NCBI GenBank assembly: GCA_030849465.1 | Contig: JARVLF010000015.1 | Coordinates: forward strand, 186,001 to 250,000 | Direction: 5' to 3' | DNA length: 64,000 bases | Origin: Moesziomyces globuligerus | Lineage: Eukaryota; Basidiomycota; Ustilaginomycetes; Ustilaginales; Ustilaginaceae | Shown: positions 1-9,494 of the stretch, piece after piece | Layout: every line of letters begins with the position of its first letter | Position numbering within the stretch: position 1 is the first letter of the stretch | The notes under the pieces: generated by a model | Told to the model about the DNA's origin: nothing | Seen by the model: the letters and a program-made list of their open reading frames with translations, nothing else | Databases searched by the model: none | Program-made: the position numbers and the translations under genes

Positions 1-2919
1 GTTGCGGACCCACATGTTGCAGCGGATCTGGGCGAGCTTGACGCAGACGCGCAGCGGATAGTCCAGGGCAACGAGCATGTCCTTTTCGTCGATCCTGTCC
101 TCGAACAGCTCATTGAGACGTTGTTTTCCCGACCATTGCTGGAGCGCCTGATGGCCCACGAGGGGGATCTGGCGAAGCAGCTCGGCTAGAAGCCAGTGCA
201 TCGGATGGTGGAAGCTCACCGGTTGCGAGTCGACCGCGTACGAAACGACAGGCAGCACCTTTGTACCGGCGTCCGCGCCGATGCGGTAGCGGGCGTCGCG
301 GAAGGTGGTCGCTGGATACGAGTCGGCGTCGCAGCTGGACAGGTGGACGCAGGTGGCGCAGATGGCGTTGAGCGTGCAAGCGATGGCGTCCACGAGCTGC
401 GGAGGCGCGGCATGTGCAAACGCCTCACCGAACATCTTGGCGGCCTTACCGAGGTGGGAGCTGATATGGAAGACGGGAATCCACATCTCGCTTTCGAACT
501 CGACGTGCGCCGAAACAGCGCGCCTGGACGGATGGATGGCCTGGAACAAGCTGAGGCACTTGAGGAAGTATTCGGTGTGAGTGCGGCCCTGGCTGGCGAT
601 GAGCTTCTGGACGCCGTCGGAGGCGAGCAGATAGCGGATGTCGTAAAAGATGTGATAGCTGCGAGCCTGGCGCAGGAACATGAGATGCACACTGGCCTGA
701 CTGCGCGGCAGCTGGCGAGGCGGCAAGATGATGTCCATGGTGTCCGTGATGGGCGGGCCTGCAAAGATGGCTTGGAGGAGGAGCATGAGCTTGTTGAGGA
801 AGTCGAGCTTGCGCACGAGCATGGTGGCGATGGAGGGCACGCTGAAGAGCTGGACGGTGAGGAAGCAGATCGAGTACTCCTGCTCGCGGTCCCTGATCAT
901 GAAGGACTCGACGAGCATGGGATAGACCTTGGCGAAGCGGAGCGCGATCTCCTTCTTGATCTCGCGGCGGGTGATGAGCGACATCAAGAGCGCCTTGATG
1001 TCGAGACGTGCCGACTTCCAGAGCTTGTAGTCCATGAGGAGGAGCGCCTCGTAGTCAGTGAGGTTGCGCGGGTCGAAGAACTCGGGGCTCATGCAGCCGG
1101 CGTCGACGGGACGGAAGGGCTGGAAAGGCGCAAAGAAGCTGCGGGCGATGATGTGCTTGAAGGCAGCCGCGTCCGGCTTGAGTGGCGCGTGGCCGAAGAG
1201 GGGTTGCGCAGTGGAGGCGTTGTCGTCGGCGCCTGCAGGCAGGTAGAGATTGCAGTTCGAGAGGTCGATGATGAAGTTGAGCACGAGCTGGATCACCTCT
1301 TCTGCATAGATGTCGAAGGCGGGACGGAGGGCCACCATGAGGTCGATCGAGTGCAGGACGCGCGCGATCTGATGGAGTCGACGTAGATCGGACGAGACCT
1401 CGATGATGTCTCTGCCGTGCTTGTCGACGCGCTCTGCGACGCCCTTGGCCTCATGTTCGGAGCGACCCGTGGCATCCGTAACAATGTCGATCACCTGGCT
1501 GAAGCTGTGCTTCTCGTCGTTCCACAGAAGCACGGCGAAGAGACGCTTATCCACGCCGGCTTCGCGAGGCGCCTGCGACTTGGCGGCGTCGGCGCTGGAT
1601 TTCCTGCGCGAGGCGGAAGCCGATGCCTGCGGAGAAGCGCTGTCGGCCCCCCAAAAGTCGTCAAAGAGGCCGTCCCTGATGCGATTGGACGGTCGCTGTG
1701 GAGTCGGTCGCCAACTGCTGCCTTCGGAGGCGGGTTTGACTTCTGTGCCGGAGCGGCTGCCTCTACGCGGACGCAGGACTGAGGAGGTGCGGCCCGCAGC
1801 GGCGGCAGCGCCGTCATCCGGGTCGTCGTTCTCGTCGATGCTGTCGCCGACCAGTGTCTCGACTTCAACGGCGCTCATTTCCTCATCGCTGTCGTGGGTG
1901 CCAGTAGAATCGCTCTTGCGCTTGGAGGGTGTGCGGCTGGTATTCTGAGAGACGAGACCTTCTTCGAGACTGGGGATGAGCGGAATGTCGTCGAGCCTGT
2001 GCCAATCGGGCAGGGCGCCACCGGAGGGGGCGTGGTCGAAGACGGTGACGATGAGCGTGACGAGCTCGCTCATCACGTCGAGGAGGGGCGAGCGGACGTT
2101 GGCAGGATACGCTGCCAGAGCCTCGTCGATCTGGTCGAGTCCGTCAGCATCGTCAGCGGCAGACGGAGTGTTTGCGGAGCCGGAGGGGGCAGCCGAGGTC
2201 GAAGAGGACGGCTGTTGAGAGTCGGACTCGAGGTCCATGTCGGTGGTTGTTGCGGTGCGCTCGGGCGTCTCTGCCTCGGAATGGTAGCGACAGCAAACAT
2301 CTTGCTTCCAAGCCTCGGGGTCGCCGCAGTCGCAGCAGCCGCCGCTGGAAGAGGAGACGCTGAAGACGACATCATGACCCTCCTTGGCGTGGTGCGAGGC
2401 TTGGAAGCACGGAGCGCATTGGACGCAGGTGTCGTCGAGACCACAGTCACGGCAGCGATAGATGGCCTCGCCCTTTTGGAAGAGATGGCCGCAGGGCATG
2501 CCCCTACGAGCTTCGGAGTACTCGGGGCCCAAGAGGTCGGGGTCTTCGAGATCGTCGTAGGCGCTCGACGTCGACCAGGGCGATTGGGCACGCTGGGCCT
2601 GTTTGCCCTTCTTCCGGGCGAGGGCTAGTTGGCGGGTCTGCTCGATCTGGGCGAGCGAGAGGCTCCAGTCGTGGGAGGCGAGGAGCTCGAGCGCATCTGG
2701 AATGGAGGTGCCGGGGTCGCAGGGGAGCAGGAACTCGGGCGAAGGGACGCATTCGAAGAGATGGCGGAAGAGATTCCTGTGCAGCGTCGCCCTGACCTGC
2801 GGCGAGACGAGATAGGACGCAGGGTCTGCGGGGTTGGGCAGCGGCACGAGGTGCGACAGGAGATCGCAGACGCCGATCTTGGCCGCGCGACCGTGACGGT
2901 GGTAGGAGTCTTGGCTCAT
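1..2919 (-). CDS. UBR1: Ubr1-type N-recognin E3 ubiquitin ligase (3' part beyond window)
   Basis: This is the N-terminal 973 codons of an E3 ligase that recognises destabilising N-terminal residues and directs N-degron proteins to the proteasome. The frame is open from the ATG at 2919 to the left edge without a stop. A UBR-box zinc finger spans about residues 141-213, with Cys/His clusters such as CGHLF, CRDCG and CCDCGD. A ClpS-like N-domain, which reads bulky hydrophobic N-termini, lies at about 456-530 (RLFAVLLWNDE then HSFSQVIDIV). Both together in this order are typical of fungal Ubr1, a family of roughly 1,900-2,200 residues, so the RING and C-terminal cap must lie off the edge. An acidic Ser/Pro-rich linker separates the two domains. 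No intron is needed. Identity is firm; only the 3' end is unseen. Confidence 0.93.
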   Translation of the reverse strand, partial: MSQDSYHRHGRAAKIGVCDLLSHLVPLPNPADPASYLVSPQVRATLHRNLFRHLFECVPSPEFLLPCDPGTSIPDALELLASHDWSLSLAQIEQTRQLALARKKGKQAQRAQSPWSTSSAYDDLEDPDLLGPEYSEARRGMPCGHLFQKGEAIYRCRDCGLDDTCVQCAPCFQASHHAKEGHDVVFSVSSSSGGCCDCGDPEAWKQDVCCRYHSEAETPERTATTTDMDLESDSQQPSSSTSAAPSGSANTPSAADDADGLDQIDEALAAYPANVRSPLLDVMSELVTLIVTVFDHAPSGGALPDWHRLDDIPLIPSLEEGLVSQNTSRTPSKRKSDSTGTHDSDEEMSAVEVETLVGDSIDENDDPDDGAAAAAGRTSSVLRPRRGSRSGTEVKPASEGSSWRPTPQRPSNRIRDGLFDDFWGADSASPQASASASRRKSSADAAKSQAPREAGVDKRLFAVLLWNDEKHSFSQVIDIVTDATGRSEHEAKGVAERVDKHGRDIIEVSSDLRRLHQIARVLHSIDLMVALRPAFDIYAEEVIQLVLNFIIDLSNCNLYLPAGADDNASTAQPLFGHAPLKPDAAAFKHIIARSFFAPFQPFRPVDAGCMSPEFFDPRNLTDYEALLLMDYKLWKSARLDIKALLMSLITRREIKKEIALRFAKVYPMLVESFMIRDREQEYSICFLTVQLFSVPSIATMLVRKLDFLNKLMLLLQAIFAGPPITDTMDIILPPRQLPRSQASVHLMFLRQARSYHIFYDIRYLLASDGVQKLIASQGRTHTEYFLKCLSLFQAIHPSRRAVSAHVEFESEMWIPVFHISSHLGKAAKMFGEAFAHAAPPQLVDAIACTLNAICATCVHLSSCDADSYPATTFRDARYRIGADAGTKVLPVVSYAVDSQPVSFHHPMHWLLAELLRQIPLVGHQALQQWSGKQRLNELFEDRIDEKDMLVALDYPLRVCVKLAQIRCNMWVRN

Positions 2920-3441
2920 GCCGCCGAGTGGGCGCCGCTCTCGGGCAGCGGCTGGAATTGGGAGCTGGGCCGTGGACGTGCGCTGAGATGGAAGTTTGAG
3001 CGATGAGCGATGTGTTTTGCCCTGCGGTTTGGCGATGTAGCGAGCAGTACGATCGAAGCGTGTCGGGATCGTTGGGTGTTTGTGTTGGAGGTAGTGGAGA
3101 AGGGAGGTGATGCGCAACGTTGTCCGAGCAAAGAAGTGTTGGTCGCAAAGGCGTGATGATGCTGTAATTTGATTTCGGCAACCGAGCCAGAGCGCAAAAG
3201 GCGGGCCTTTCCGCTGCTCCAGTGCCCTGGCTCAGCCCCGCGAAGCTCAGCCGAGCGCCGCTCGAGCCTCCTTCGGATTCCACCGCTTCTTGTACTGCGG
3301 ACATGTAGGTCTAACATCTTTCACCTGCCCGCCGAGCTCTCACCACCTGTTGCCATTGGCACGCTTGCTTTCACTCGCAGGTCATAAGAGCATGTTCATG
3401 CCAGGGGGCTGGGTGATAAGTCATGTGCAGGTATCTATGAT
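2920..3441. other. intergenic, UBR1 upstream region
   Basis: This 522-bp gap lies between the UBR1 start and the stop of the APC permease, both on the minus strand, so it holds the UBR1 promoter. I see no TATA box, RNA gene or repeat in it. Confidence 0.5.
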
Positions 3442-6000
3442 CTAGGGAAGGATGATGCGGAGGCCTCCATAGTCTGCGAGAGGGTGCTGCGAGCCGATAT
3501 GGGCGCCACGCCCGCTGGGGCATGAGATGAACGATCGCGAGATGGGCACCTTGAGCTGATGGCAGATGGTGCGCGCCACGTCTGGGGTGAAAGGCGCCTC
3601 GACAAAGACGAGGTCGACGGTCACGGTGGGGAAGATCTCGTCGACGAGCTGGAAGGTTTCGTCCAGCTGCTCCGGGATTTCGTCGATGGCCGTCGCCTTG
3701 TAGCAGTGGACGAGCTTGCAGTTGGACGTGGGCTCGTTGCGCTGGATGTACGAGAGCGCATTGACCAGCACCGAGATGTCGTCGGTCTTGGCAAAGTAGA
3801 TGACGGCATGTCGACGTTCGCCGCGGATCCAACCGATGAGTTGCTTCTCGAGCCTCGGCGGCAGGCGTACGAGCTTCGACGCACGTTGCTGCTCCACCAA
3901 CCACACAAGGATGCGCGCCAAGTCGACCCTCTGTGCCAGCGCCACGAGCACGATGGCGAGTGCGGCAAAATAGAGCAGCGTCGGTGCGATGATGACCGGT
4001 GAGAGCGCAAAGTTGCCTGCCATGGCCACGAGACCGATGGCGATGCCTAGAACCGCCGTGCCGAGGCTGGTGACGGGCGAACGTGGCAGCGAAGGTCGTG
4101 CGTACTTGAGCAGCACGAGCGAGACGCCGAACAGCGTCATGATGCACAGAAACGAGACGCTGAAGACCGACGAGAGCGTGCTGAGGCTAAAGTCGCACGT
4201 GGCGCTCATCACGAGCGTCAGCACCAAAAACAGTGCGATCGAGATGTAAGTCGCTCCCGTCCTGGGCAAGCGTCTCTGAAGCAAGCTCGGCACCACCCTG
4301 TCGTCACACAGCGTATCGATCAGACCGCAAAAGGCGATGATGCCCGTGATGATGCCGCCGCACAGCACCAGACACGCGTCGACGACGACAAACAGCTTGA
4401 GCCAGGCGCCGCGGCCTGCCACCTGCCCGAGCAGCGCCAGCACGTTGGCCCCGCCGAGCACCGCCTCCATGGGCACGAGCGCCAGCACGAGCAGCATGAG
4501 CGGCGCCTCGGTGACGACCGTGATGAGATGCAGGTTGCGCAGCGCCCGCGGGAACTCGCCCGGCTTGACCTGGTTGATGTACGACGGCGTGCACTCGAAC
4601 CCCGTCAGGCCGACAAAGGCCACACACACGCCGTCGAAGATCGCGCGGGCGATGCCCTTGCCCGTGCCCGGCGCACGCAGCGATGCCATGCCGATGCTCC
4701 AGTTCTCGGCCAGCAGAGTGTTACCTGCACGAGCCCAGGCGACGACACCAGCGACGAGCAGCATGGCCATGGTGAGGAGGTGAAGCAGGAACATCGAGAG
4801 CGCCACCGTGCTCGAGTCACGCAGGCCGAGCAGACAGAGGAGGGCGAGCCCCACGAGCAGCATCACGGAGAGAAGGCGGTGGTCCACGTGGGCGCTCTGG
4901 ATGGCAGATTCGCCGGCGAGGTATGCGCTGGCCGTACCGGCGCTGACGGCGCCCGTGGCGATGGCGTCGAGGAGCGTGATAGCGGCGGCGAGCACGGCGA
5001 TGAACTTGGTCGAGATGTTGGAGAGGTACGAGTAGTTGCCGGCGTTGCTTGCCGAGAGGGCCGATGCGAGCTCGCAGACGATGGGTCGGAAGGGATAGAG
5101 AAGAAGACAGGCAACGAGGATGGAGATGGGCGAAAGCACCGAAGAGACGGCGACGACGGCAGGAAGCGCGTAGAAGACCGAGCCGGTGACGGCATTGCCC
5201 GCGATGGCGGAAGCTTTCCACTGACCCAATTGGAGCTTTTTCGGCGGCTCTGACGTTGCCACGGATGGGGACCGGGACGAAGAAGGGGGCGTGCTGGGGA
5301 GCTCGAGGAGCGATATGGAGCCCCAGCCGGCGAACTCCCACGGGCGGTGGATGGTCATGAGTGGCTCCTGACGTTCCGAAGCGAGGGTGGTGGTGGGCGG
5401 ATCTGCTTGATGGGAGAGGCGTGCCTTGAGCTCCCCGCGGCGAAGGGCAGCAGACCAACCCGAATCCGAGCTGAAGGGGTCTTCGGTCTCCGAGGTGGAG
5501 CGCGTACGATGTGTAGCGGCGAGCGTGAACGCCTCGAGATCGAAGGTGGGTGTAGCAGCGGCGGTGAGGAGGTTGGCGGTAGGAGACACGACCCTGTTCT
5601 TCCTCTGACGTCTGATGATGGTGGCGAACTGAGACTCGGCAAACGAAGGTGGTCTGAGGTTGGAAGCAGGCTGTATGCGATCCAAGGCGGGCACATCTTG
5701 GAATCCGTCCATGCGCGGTGGGAGCGGTGACTTGCCCTTGCCTGGGCGTTGGCGGATGGGCGAGTCGGTAGGCGAGATAGTGGATGCATTTGTGCGAGTC
5801 GGAGTGTCGTGGGGCCGAGGACGAGCAGACTTGCGTCGATCAGAGTTGCCGGACGCAGGCTCGGCGACCTTGCTCGAGCGTGGCGTGCCGGGGACGTCGA
5901 TGTCCGGTGGTTGCGAAGATTGTGCCGGGTCCGAGAGCGGATCGCGCACAGGCTCGGACCGCGACTTCGGCCCAGCTTCAGCCTCTGTAGGTGGCGGCAT
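3442..6000 (-). CDS. APC-superfamily amino acid permease with long N- and C-terminal extensions
   Basis: A predicted 852-residue multi-pass carrier of the amino acid/polyamine/organocation superfamily. The first 260 or so residues are hydrophilic and Ser/Pro/Arg-rich. The membrane core follows at about 262-690, opening with a segment containing GNAVTGSVFYALP that resembles the broken first helix of APC folds. A soluble tail of about 130 residues (containing RHAVIYFAKTDD) ends the protein. I chose the ATG at 6000 (MPPPTEAEAG); the frame stays open upstream to 6189, but that part is unlike a conserved start. Substrate is not readable from sequence; amino acids are the family's usual cargo. It is divergent from a Zn2Cys6 regulator 475 bp away, which may control it. 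No intron seen. Confidence 0.8.
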   Translation of the reverse strand: MPPPTEAEAGPKSRSEPVRDPLSDPAQSSQPPDIDVPGTPRSSKVAEPASGNSDRRKSARPRPHDTPTRTNASTISPTDSPIRQRPGKGKSPLPPRMDGFQDVPALDRIQPASNLRPPSFAESQFATIIRRQRKNRVVSPTANLLTAAATPTFDLEAFTLAATHRTRSTSETEDPFSSDSGWSAALRRGELKARLSHQADPPTTTLASERQEPLMTIHRPWEFAGWGSISLLELPSTPPSSSRSPSVATSEPPKKLQLGQWKASAIAGNAVTGSVFYALPAVVAVSSVLSPISILVACLLLYPFRPIVCELASALSASNAGNYSYLSNISTKFIAVLAAAITLLDAIATGAVSAGTASAYLAGESAIQSAHVDHRLLSVMLLVGLALLCLLGLRDSSTVALSMFLLHLLTMAMLLVAGVVAWARAGNTLLAENWSIGMASLRAPGTGKGIARAIFDGVCVAFVGLTGFECTPSYINQVKPGEFPRALRNLHLITVVTEAPLMLLVLALVPMEAVLGGANVLALLGQVAGRGAWLKLFVVVDACLVLCGGIITGIIAFCGLIDTLCDDRVVPSLLQRRLPRTGATYISIALFLVLTLVMSATCDFSLSTLSSVFSVSFLCIMTLFGVSLVLLKYARPSLPRSPVTSLGTAVLGIAIGLVAMAGNFALSPVIIAPTLLYFAALAIVLVALAQRVDLARILVWLVEQQRASKLVRLPPRLEKQLIGWIRGERRHAVIYFAKTDDISVLVNALSYIQRNEPTSNCKLVHCYKATAIDEIPEQLDETFQLVDEIFPTVTVDLVFVEAPFTPDVARTICHQLKVPISRSFISCPSGRGAHIGSQHPLADYGGLRIILP

Positions 6001-6475
6001 GCGTGTGACTCTATCTAGAGCGCCGTTGGGATGACGCAGGGTGCTCCGCGAGGTGTCGGTGAGGAGAGATGTGAAGCTCGCACAAAGCACGAATGTCAAT
6101 CGCGAATTCAGGGTCCAACGCAAACGATTTTGCAGTTTGAGAATGTTAGTTTGCAGGATTGGCCCGTAAATGCGCGCGTGGAAAGGCATTTTGCAGCACA
6201 GCTTAACCCCGCGCGGATCGAATCAAGCACGGCGCCACTCGACAGCGTTTTCCCGCACATCCGATGCAGCCGGCAGCCGACGGCCGACTCGAGTGCGACT
6301 GGCATCTTGCCGTCCGCCATCATCTCACCTCACCTCATCATTATCCTCATCGCATCGCATCGCACAGTAGCACACTGTGTCACATCGTTCTCTGCTGTTG
6401 TTCCCACGTCTCAGCATCAGCTCATCTGCATCGCCGACCTGATCCTACATCCGCGAGGTAGCAACCAACGGCATC
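6001..6475. promoter_or_regulatory. divergent promoter region: APC permease / Zn2Cys6 factor
   Basis: This 475-bp stretch separates two divergent starts and must carry both promoters. The regulator side has a run of short CATC/CGCATCG repeats at about 6310-6365 and CT-rich sequence. I see no convincing TATA box. Confidence 0.5.
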
Positions 6476-9433
6476 ATGGCCGACGACACTCATGCCGCCA
6501 CTACGGCGAGCCACGATGACGGCCAGCCTGCCAAGCGCAAGCGGCTGCGTATCCCCAAGTCGTGCATCCCGTGTCTCAAGGGTAAGCGCGCCTGCGACCG
6601 TGGCCGTCCGGCCTGCGGTCGGTGTGCGCGCTCGGGCCAGTCGGACGACTGCACCTACGACCCGCGCTTGCCGCATCAGCCTGCCTCCGCCTCCTCTGCT
6701 CGCTCGGCTGCGTACAACGACTCGGACGATGAAGACCACGAATCCTCGCCCGCCACCGCAAAGCACCTCGCCGCGCTCCAGGCAGAGCTGCAGGAGGCCC
6801 GCAACGAGACCCGCCGCCTCCAACACCTTCTCCGCCAGCAAGGCGCCGGCCCCGCGTCGCCCTCGGCTGAGCGTCACCGTACAGCTCCGACCGCTTCGAC
6901 GGACTTGCATGCAGCTCGCGGGCTGCAGATGCTCGCCGAGATCGCCGGACCGCAGCATCAGGATGCCGACTCGAACGCCGTCAAGTCGCGTATCCTCCAC
7001 TGGTCACCACCCGCCTCCCAGGCTTCGTCCTCCACCCAGCGCTCGCCGGCACAGCAGTCCGCCTCCTCGATCGCATCCCGCTCTCCTGTCGGCACCTACG
7101 CCGGCAGCTCAGCTCAGCAGCCCTATGCCAAGCACGCACAGCTCAAGCCGCCGCATCCGCCGAGCACGTCGAAAGCCGCGCACTCCGACGACCTCGACTC
7201 GCTCAAGAACATCAACGGCACCCAGATGTACTATGGCGAGAGCACCTCCAGCGACGGTGTGCTGCGCACCGCGGCCAATTCGGCTTCGAGCCTGCGCGCC
7301 AGTGCCGACCAGCGCGCAGCGAGCGCGCACGACACCAAGGCACGCAGAGACATGCGCTCCGCCTTCAACAGCGTGCTCGATCCGTCGCGCGACACGTTTC
7401 CGTTTGCGACCATCTGGAGCTCGGGGACGGCGTTTATCGACGAGGTGCTTCCTTTCTTCCCGCGCGCCGAGGACTTTGACGCGATCTGCGCCTCGTTCGT
7501 ACGCCACTTCTCGGCCATGTGCCCTGCGCTCACCATCCCCACCGCCATCCACCACGCCAAGAGCTTCTCGAGGATGGAGCGCGCACAGCAGGCGCAGATC
7601 TCGCTGCCCTGGCTCTCGGTCTTCCTCATGATCTGCGCGCTCGGCAAGAATTGCGATCTCGAGAGCACCTCGGTCGGCGTCGACCGCAAGGTGAGGATGC
7701 TCGGCGCCTTCCTGGCGGGCGAGGCGAGCCAGCAGCCGAGCAGACAGCCCAGCAGAGCGTCCTCGCCAACAGGCCAGGCAGAGGCGACGGGCGCTGAGGC
7801 CAAGCACGGCCAGTCGCCCGCCATGGTCTCGGATCTGTTCCTTTCCGCAGCGTACCAGTCGCTGCGGCTGTGTTCGTTCCTCTCGGCACCGACGCTGCAG
7901 ACGATCCACTGCCAGCTGCTCATCGGTTCGTATCTGCTCAACACGGAGCGCGCCGCCTCGTTCTGGCCTCTGCTCGGCTCGGTCGCGCGCCAGGCGCAGA
8001 GCATCGGCCTCCACGTCGACCCGTACAAGATCAAGCGCGACTGGGATCCCGTCGAGGCCGACACGCGGCGCCGGCTCTGGTGGGCCGTGGTGCACCAGGA
8101 CGTGATCCTCTCGAGCATCTTTGGACGGCCTCTGGGCATCACGCGCTTCAGCTGTCGCTTCCCCGGTGTGCCGACCCCGGGTACGGTGACGTATGCGACG
8201 CTGCAGTGCGAGTTCAGCCAGTTTGCACGAAGCTATCTGGACGAGAACCAGGACTGCGCATGGAGTCAGGCGCAGGTGATCGGCTTCACCGAGCGCGTGT
8301 TGCAGTGGTACATGCAGATCCCCCAACGCTACCGACCTGATCTGGGTCGCATCGATCTGCTCGACTCGCACGCCGACTCGGAGGCGATCGAAAACTACCA
8401 GGCTGCTGGCGTCGACATCAACACCAAGGGTCTGATGGAGGTGCATCAGTCGGGCAACCTCGCCGTCGAGGTGTTTTACGTGCTGCTCTCGCTCCACCGC
8501 GCCAACCTCTTTACGGGCAAGGAGGAGGCGAGGGGTGAGGTCAACGAGGTGTCGCTGCATATCTGTGCGCAGGCGCTGCGCAGGATCACGCGCGCGCAGC
8601 AGACCATGATTGATCTCCTCGGCCGCGCGAGAGCGACCATGTTTTGGAAGATCGCCTACTACACCTACCAGGCCGCCATCGCCGGAGCCTACATTGTCTT
8701 TGTTGCGCCCCAGAGCAAGCATGCCCACTCGGCTCTCGAGGATCTCGCCGTGCTCGTGGACTTTTTCGACCGAATGCCCGAACGTTGGACCGGCCTCAAG
8801 ATGGCCAAACATGGACTGAGGGTGTTGCGTAAACTCGCGGTTGCAGCGAGAGAAACGCCCGAGGCTGCCAGCATGGCGCTCAAGGCCAATACCGAGCTTC
8901 CGCTCGAGTCGCCCCAGCTGCCGACGACGGTTCTGCCCGTCGAGTTGGAGCAGAGCGTCGGCACCTTGGATGGTTCGCCTCTGTGGGGGACGAGCGTTGG
9001 GAATGGGATCGAGTTCGCACCGCATTCCGGTTTCTTACCTCCGATCTTCCAAACTTCGCTGCCCGAACAACCGCCCGCGTCTGCATCAATGCAAAACGCT
9101 TGGGTCCCATGTTTGGCAAATGTACCCCTTGTAACGCTCTTCAACAACACCTACGACAACGACGCCGCCTCAACCAAACAGTTCTGCTACGATCCCTTCA
9201 TCCCAGATCCCAACCCACCCACCACCACCACCGCTGCTGTTCCCACCACTGGCCCCGAATCCACCACATCCACTCAACCAGATACCCCCGCCACCTCCTC
9301 GTCCACCACCACCACCACCGAACTGACCAACCCACCACCCATGCAGCCACTCAACCAAAAGGACCTCGCCAACTACTGGAGCGAGTACTTCAGCCTCCAG
9401 CTCGACTGGGACCGTCTCACCGGTCTTGCGTAG
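6476..9433 (+). CDS. Zn2Cys6 fungal-type transcription factor
   Basis: A 985-residue nuclear regulator. The binuclear zinc cluster uses C30, C33, C40, C47, C50 and C59 and is preceded by a basic stretch (KRKRLRIPK). A short coiled coil at about 98-122 (ALQAELQEARNETRRL) probably gives dimerisation. A Ser/Ala-rich linker leads to a fungal-specific middle homology region from about residue 320, with the typical RRRLWWAVVHQD motif near 530. The tail is rich in Thr, Pro and Ser and could be an activation domain. It is a single exon. Targets are unknown; the divergently transcribed permease at 3442-6000 is the obvious first candidate. Family assignment is firm, specific function is not. Confidence 0.92.
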   Translation: MADDTHAATTASHDDGQPAKRKRLRIPKSCIPCLKGKRACDRGRPACGRCARSGQSDDCTYDPRLPHQPASASSARSAAYNDSDDEDHESSPATAKHLAALQAELQEARNETRRLQHLLRQQGAGPASPSAERHRTAPTASTDLHAARGLQMLAEIAGPQHQDADSNAVKSRILHWSPPASQASSSTQRSPAQQSASSIASRSPVGTYAGSSAQQPYAKHAQLKPPHPPSTSKAAHSDDLDSLKNINGTQMYYGESTSSDGVLRTAANSASSLRASADQRAASAHDTKARRDMRSAFNSVLDPSRDTFPFATIWSSGTAFIDEVLPFFPRAEDFDAICASFVRHFSAMCPALTIPTAIHHAKSFSRMERAQQAQISLPWLSVFLMICALGKNCDLESTSVGVDRKVRMLGAFLAGEASQQPSRQPSRASSPTGQAEATGAEAKHGQSPAMVSDLFLSAAYQSLRLCSFLSAPTLQTIHCQLLIGSYLLNTERAASFWPLLGSVARQAQSIGLHVDPYKIKRDWDPVEADTRRRLWWAVVHQDVILSSIFGRPLGITRFSCRFPGVPTPGTVTYATLQCEFSQFARSYLDENQDCAWSQAQVIGFTERVLQWYMQIPQRYRPDLGRIDLLDSHADSEAIENYQAAGVDINTKGLMEVHQSGNLAVEVFYVLLSLHRANLFTGKEEARGEVNEVSLHICAQALRRITRAQQTMIDLLGRARATMFWKIAYYTYQAAIAGAYIVFVAPQSKHAHSALEDLAVLVDFFDRMPERWTGLKMAKHGLRVLRKLAVAARETPEAASMALKANTELPLESPQLPTTVLPVELEQSVGTLDGSPLWGTSVGNGIEFAPHSGFLPPIFQTSLPEQPPASASMQNAWVPCLANVPLVTLFNNTYDNDAASTKQFCYDPFIPDPNPPTTTTAAVPTTGPESTTSTQPDTPATSSSTTTTTELTNPPPMQPLNQKDLANYWSEYFSLQLDWDRLTGLA

Positions 9434-9494
9434 AACACACATTGCACTCCCAAACGCTTTTTCCTTTTTTGAAATTGCATCGTTTGCCGGGTAT

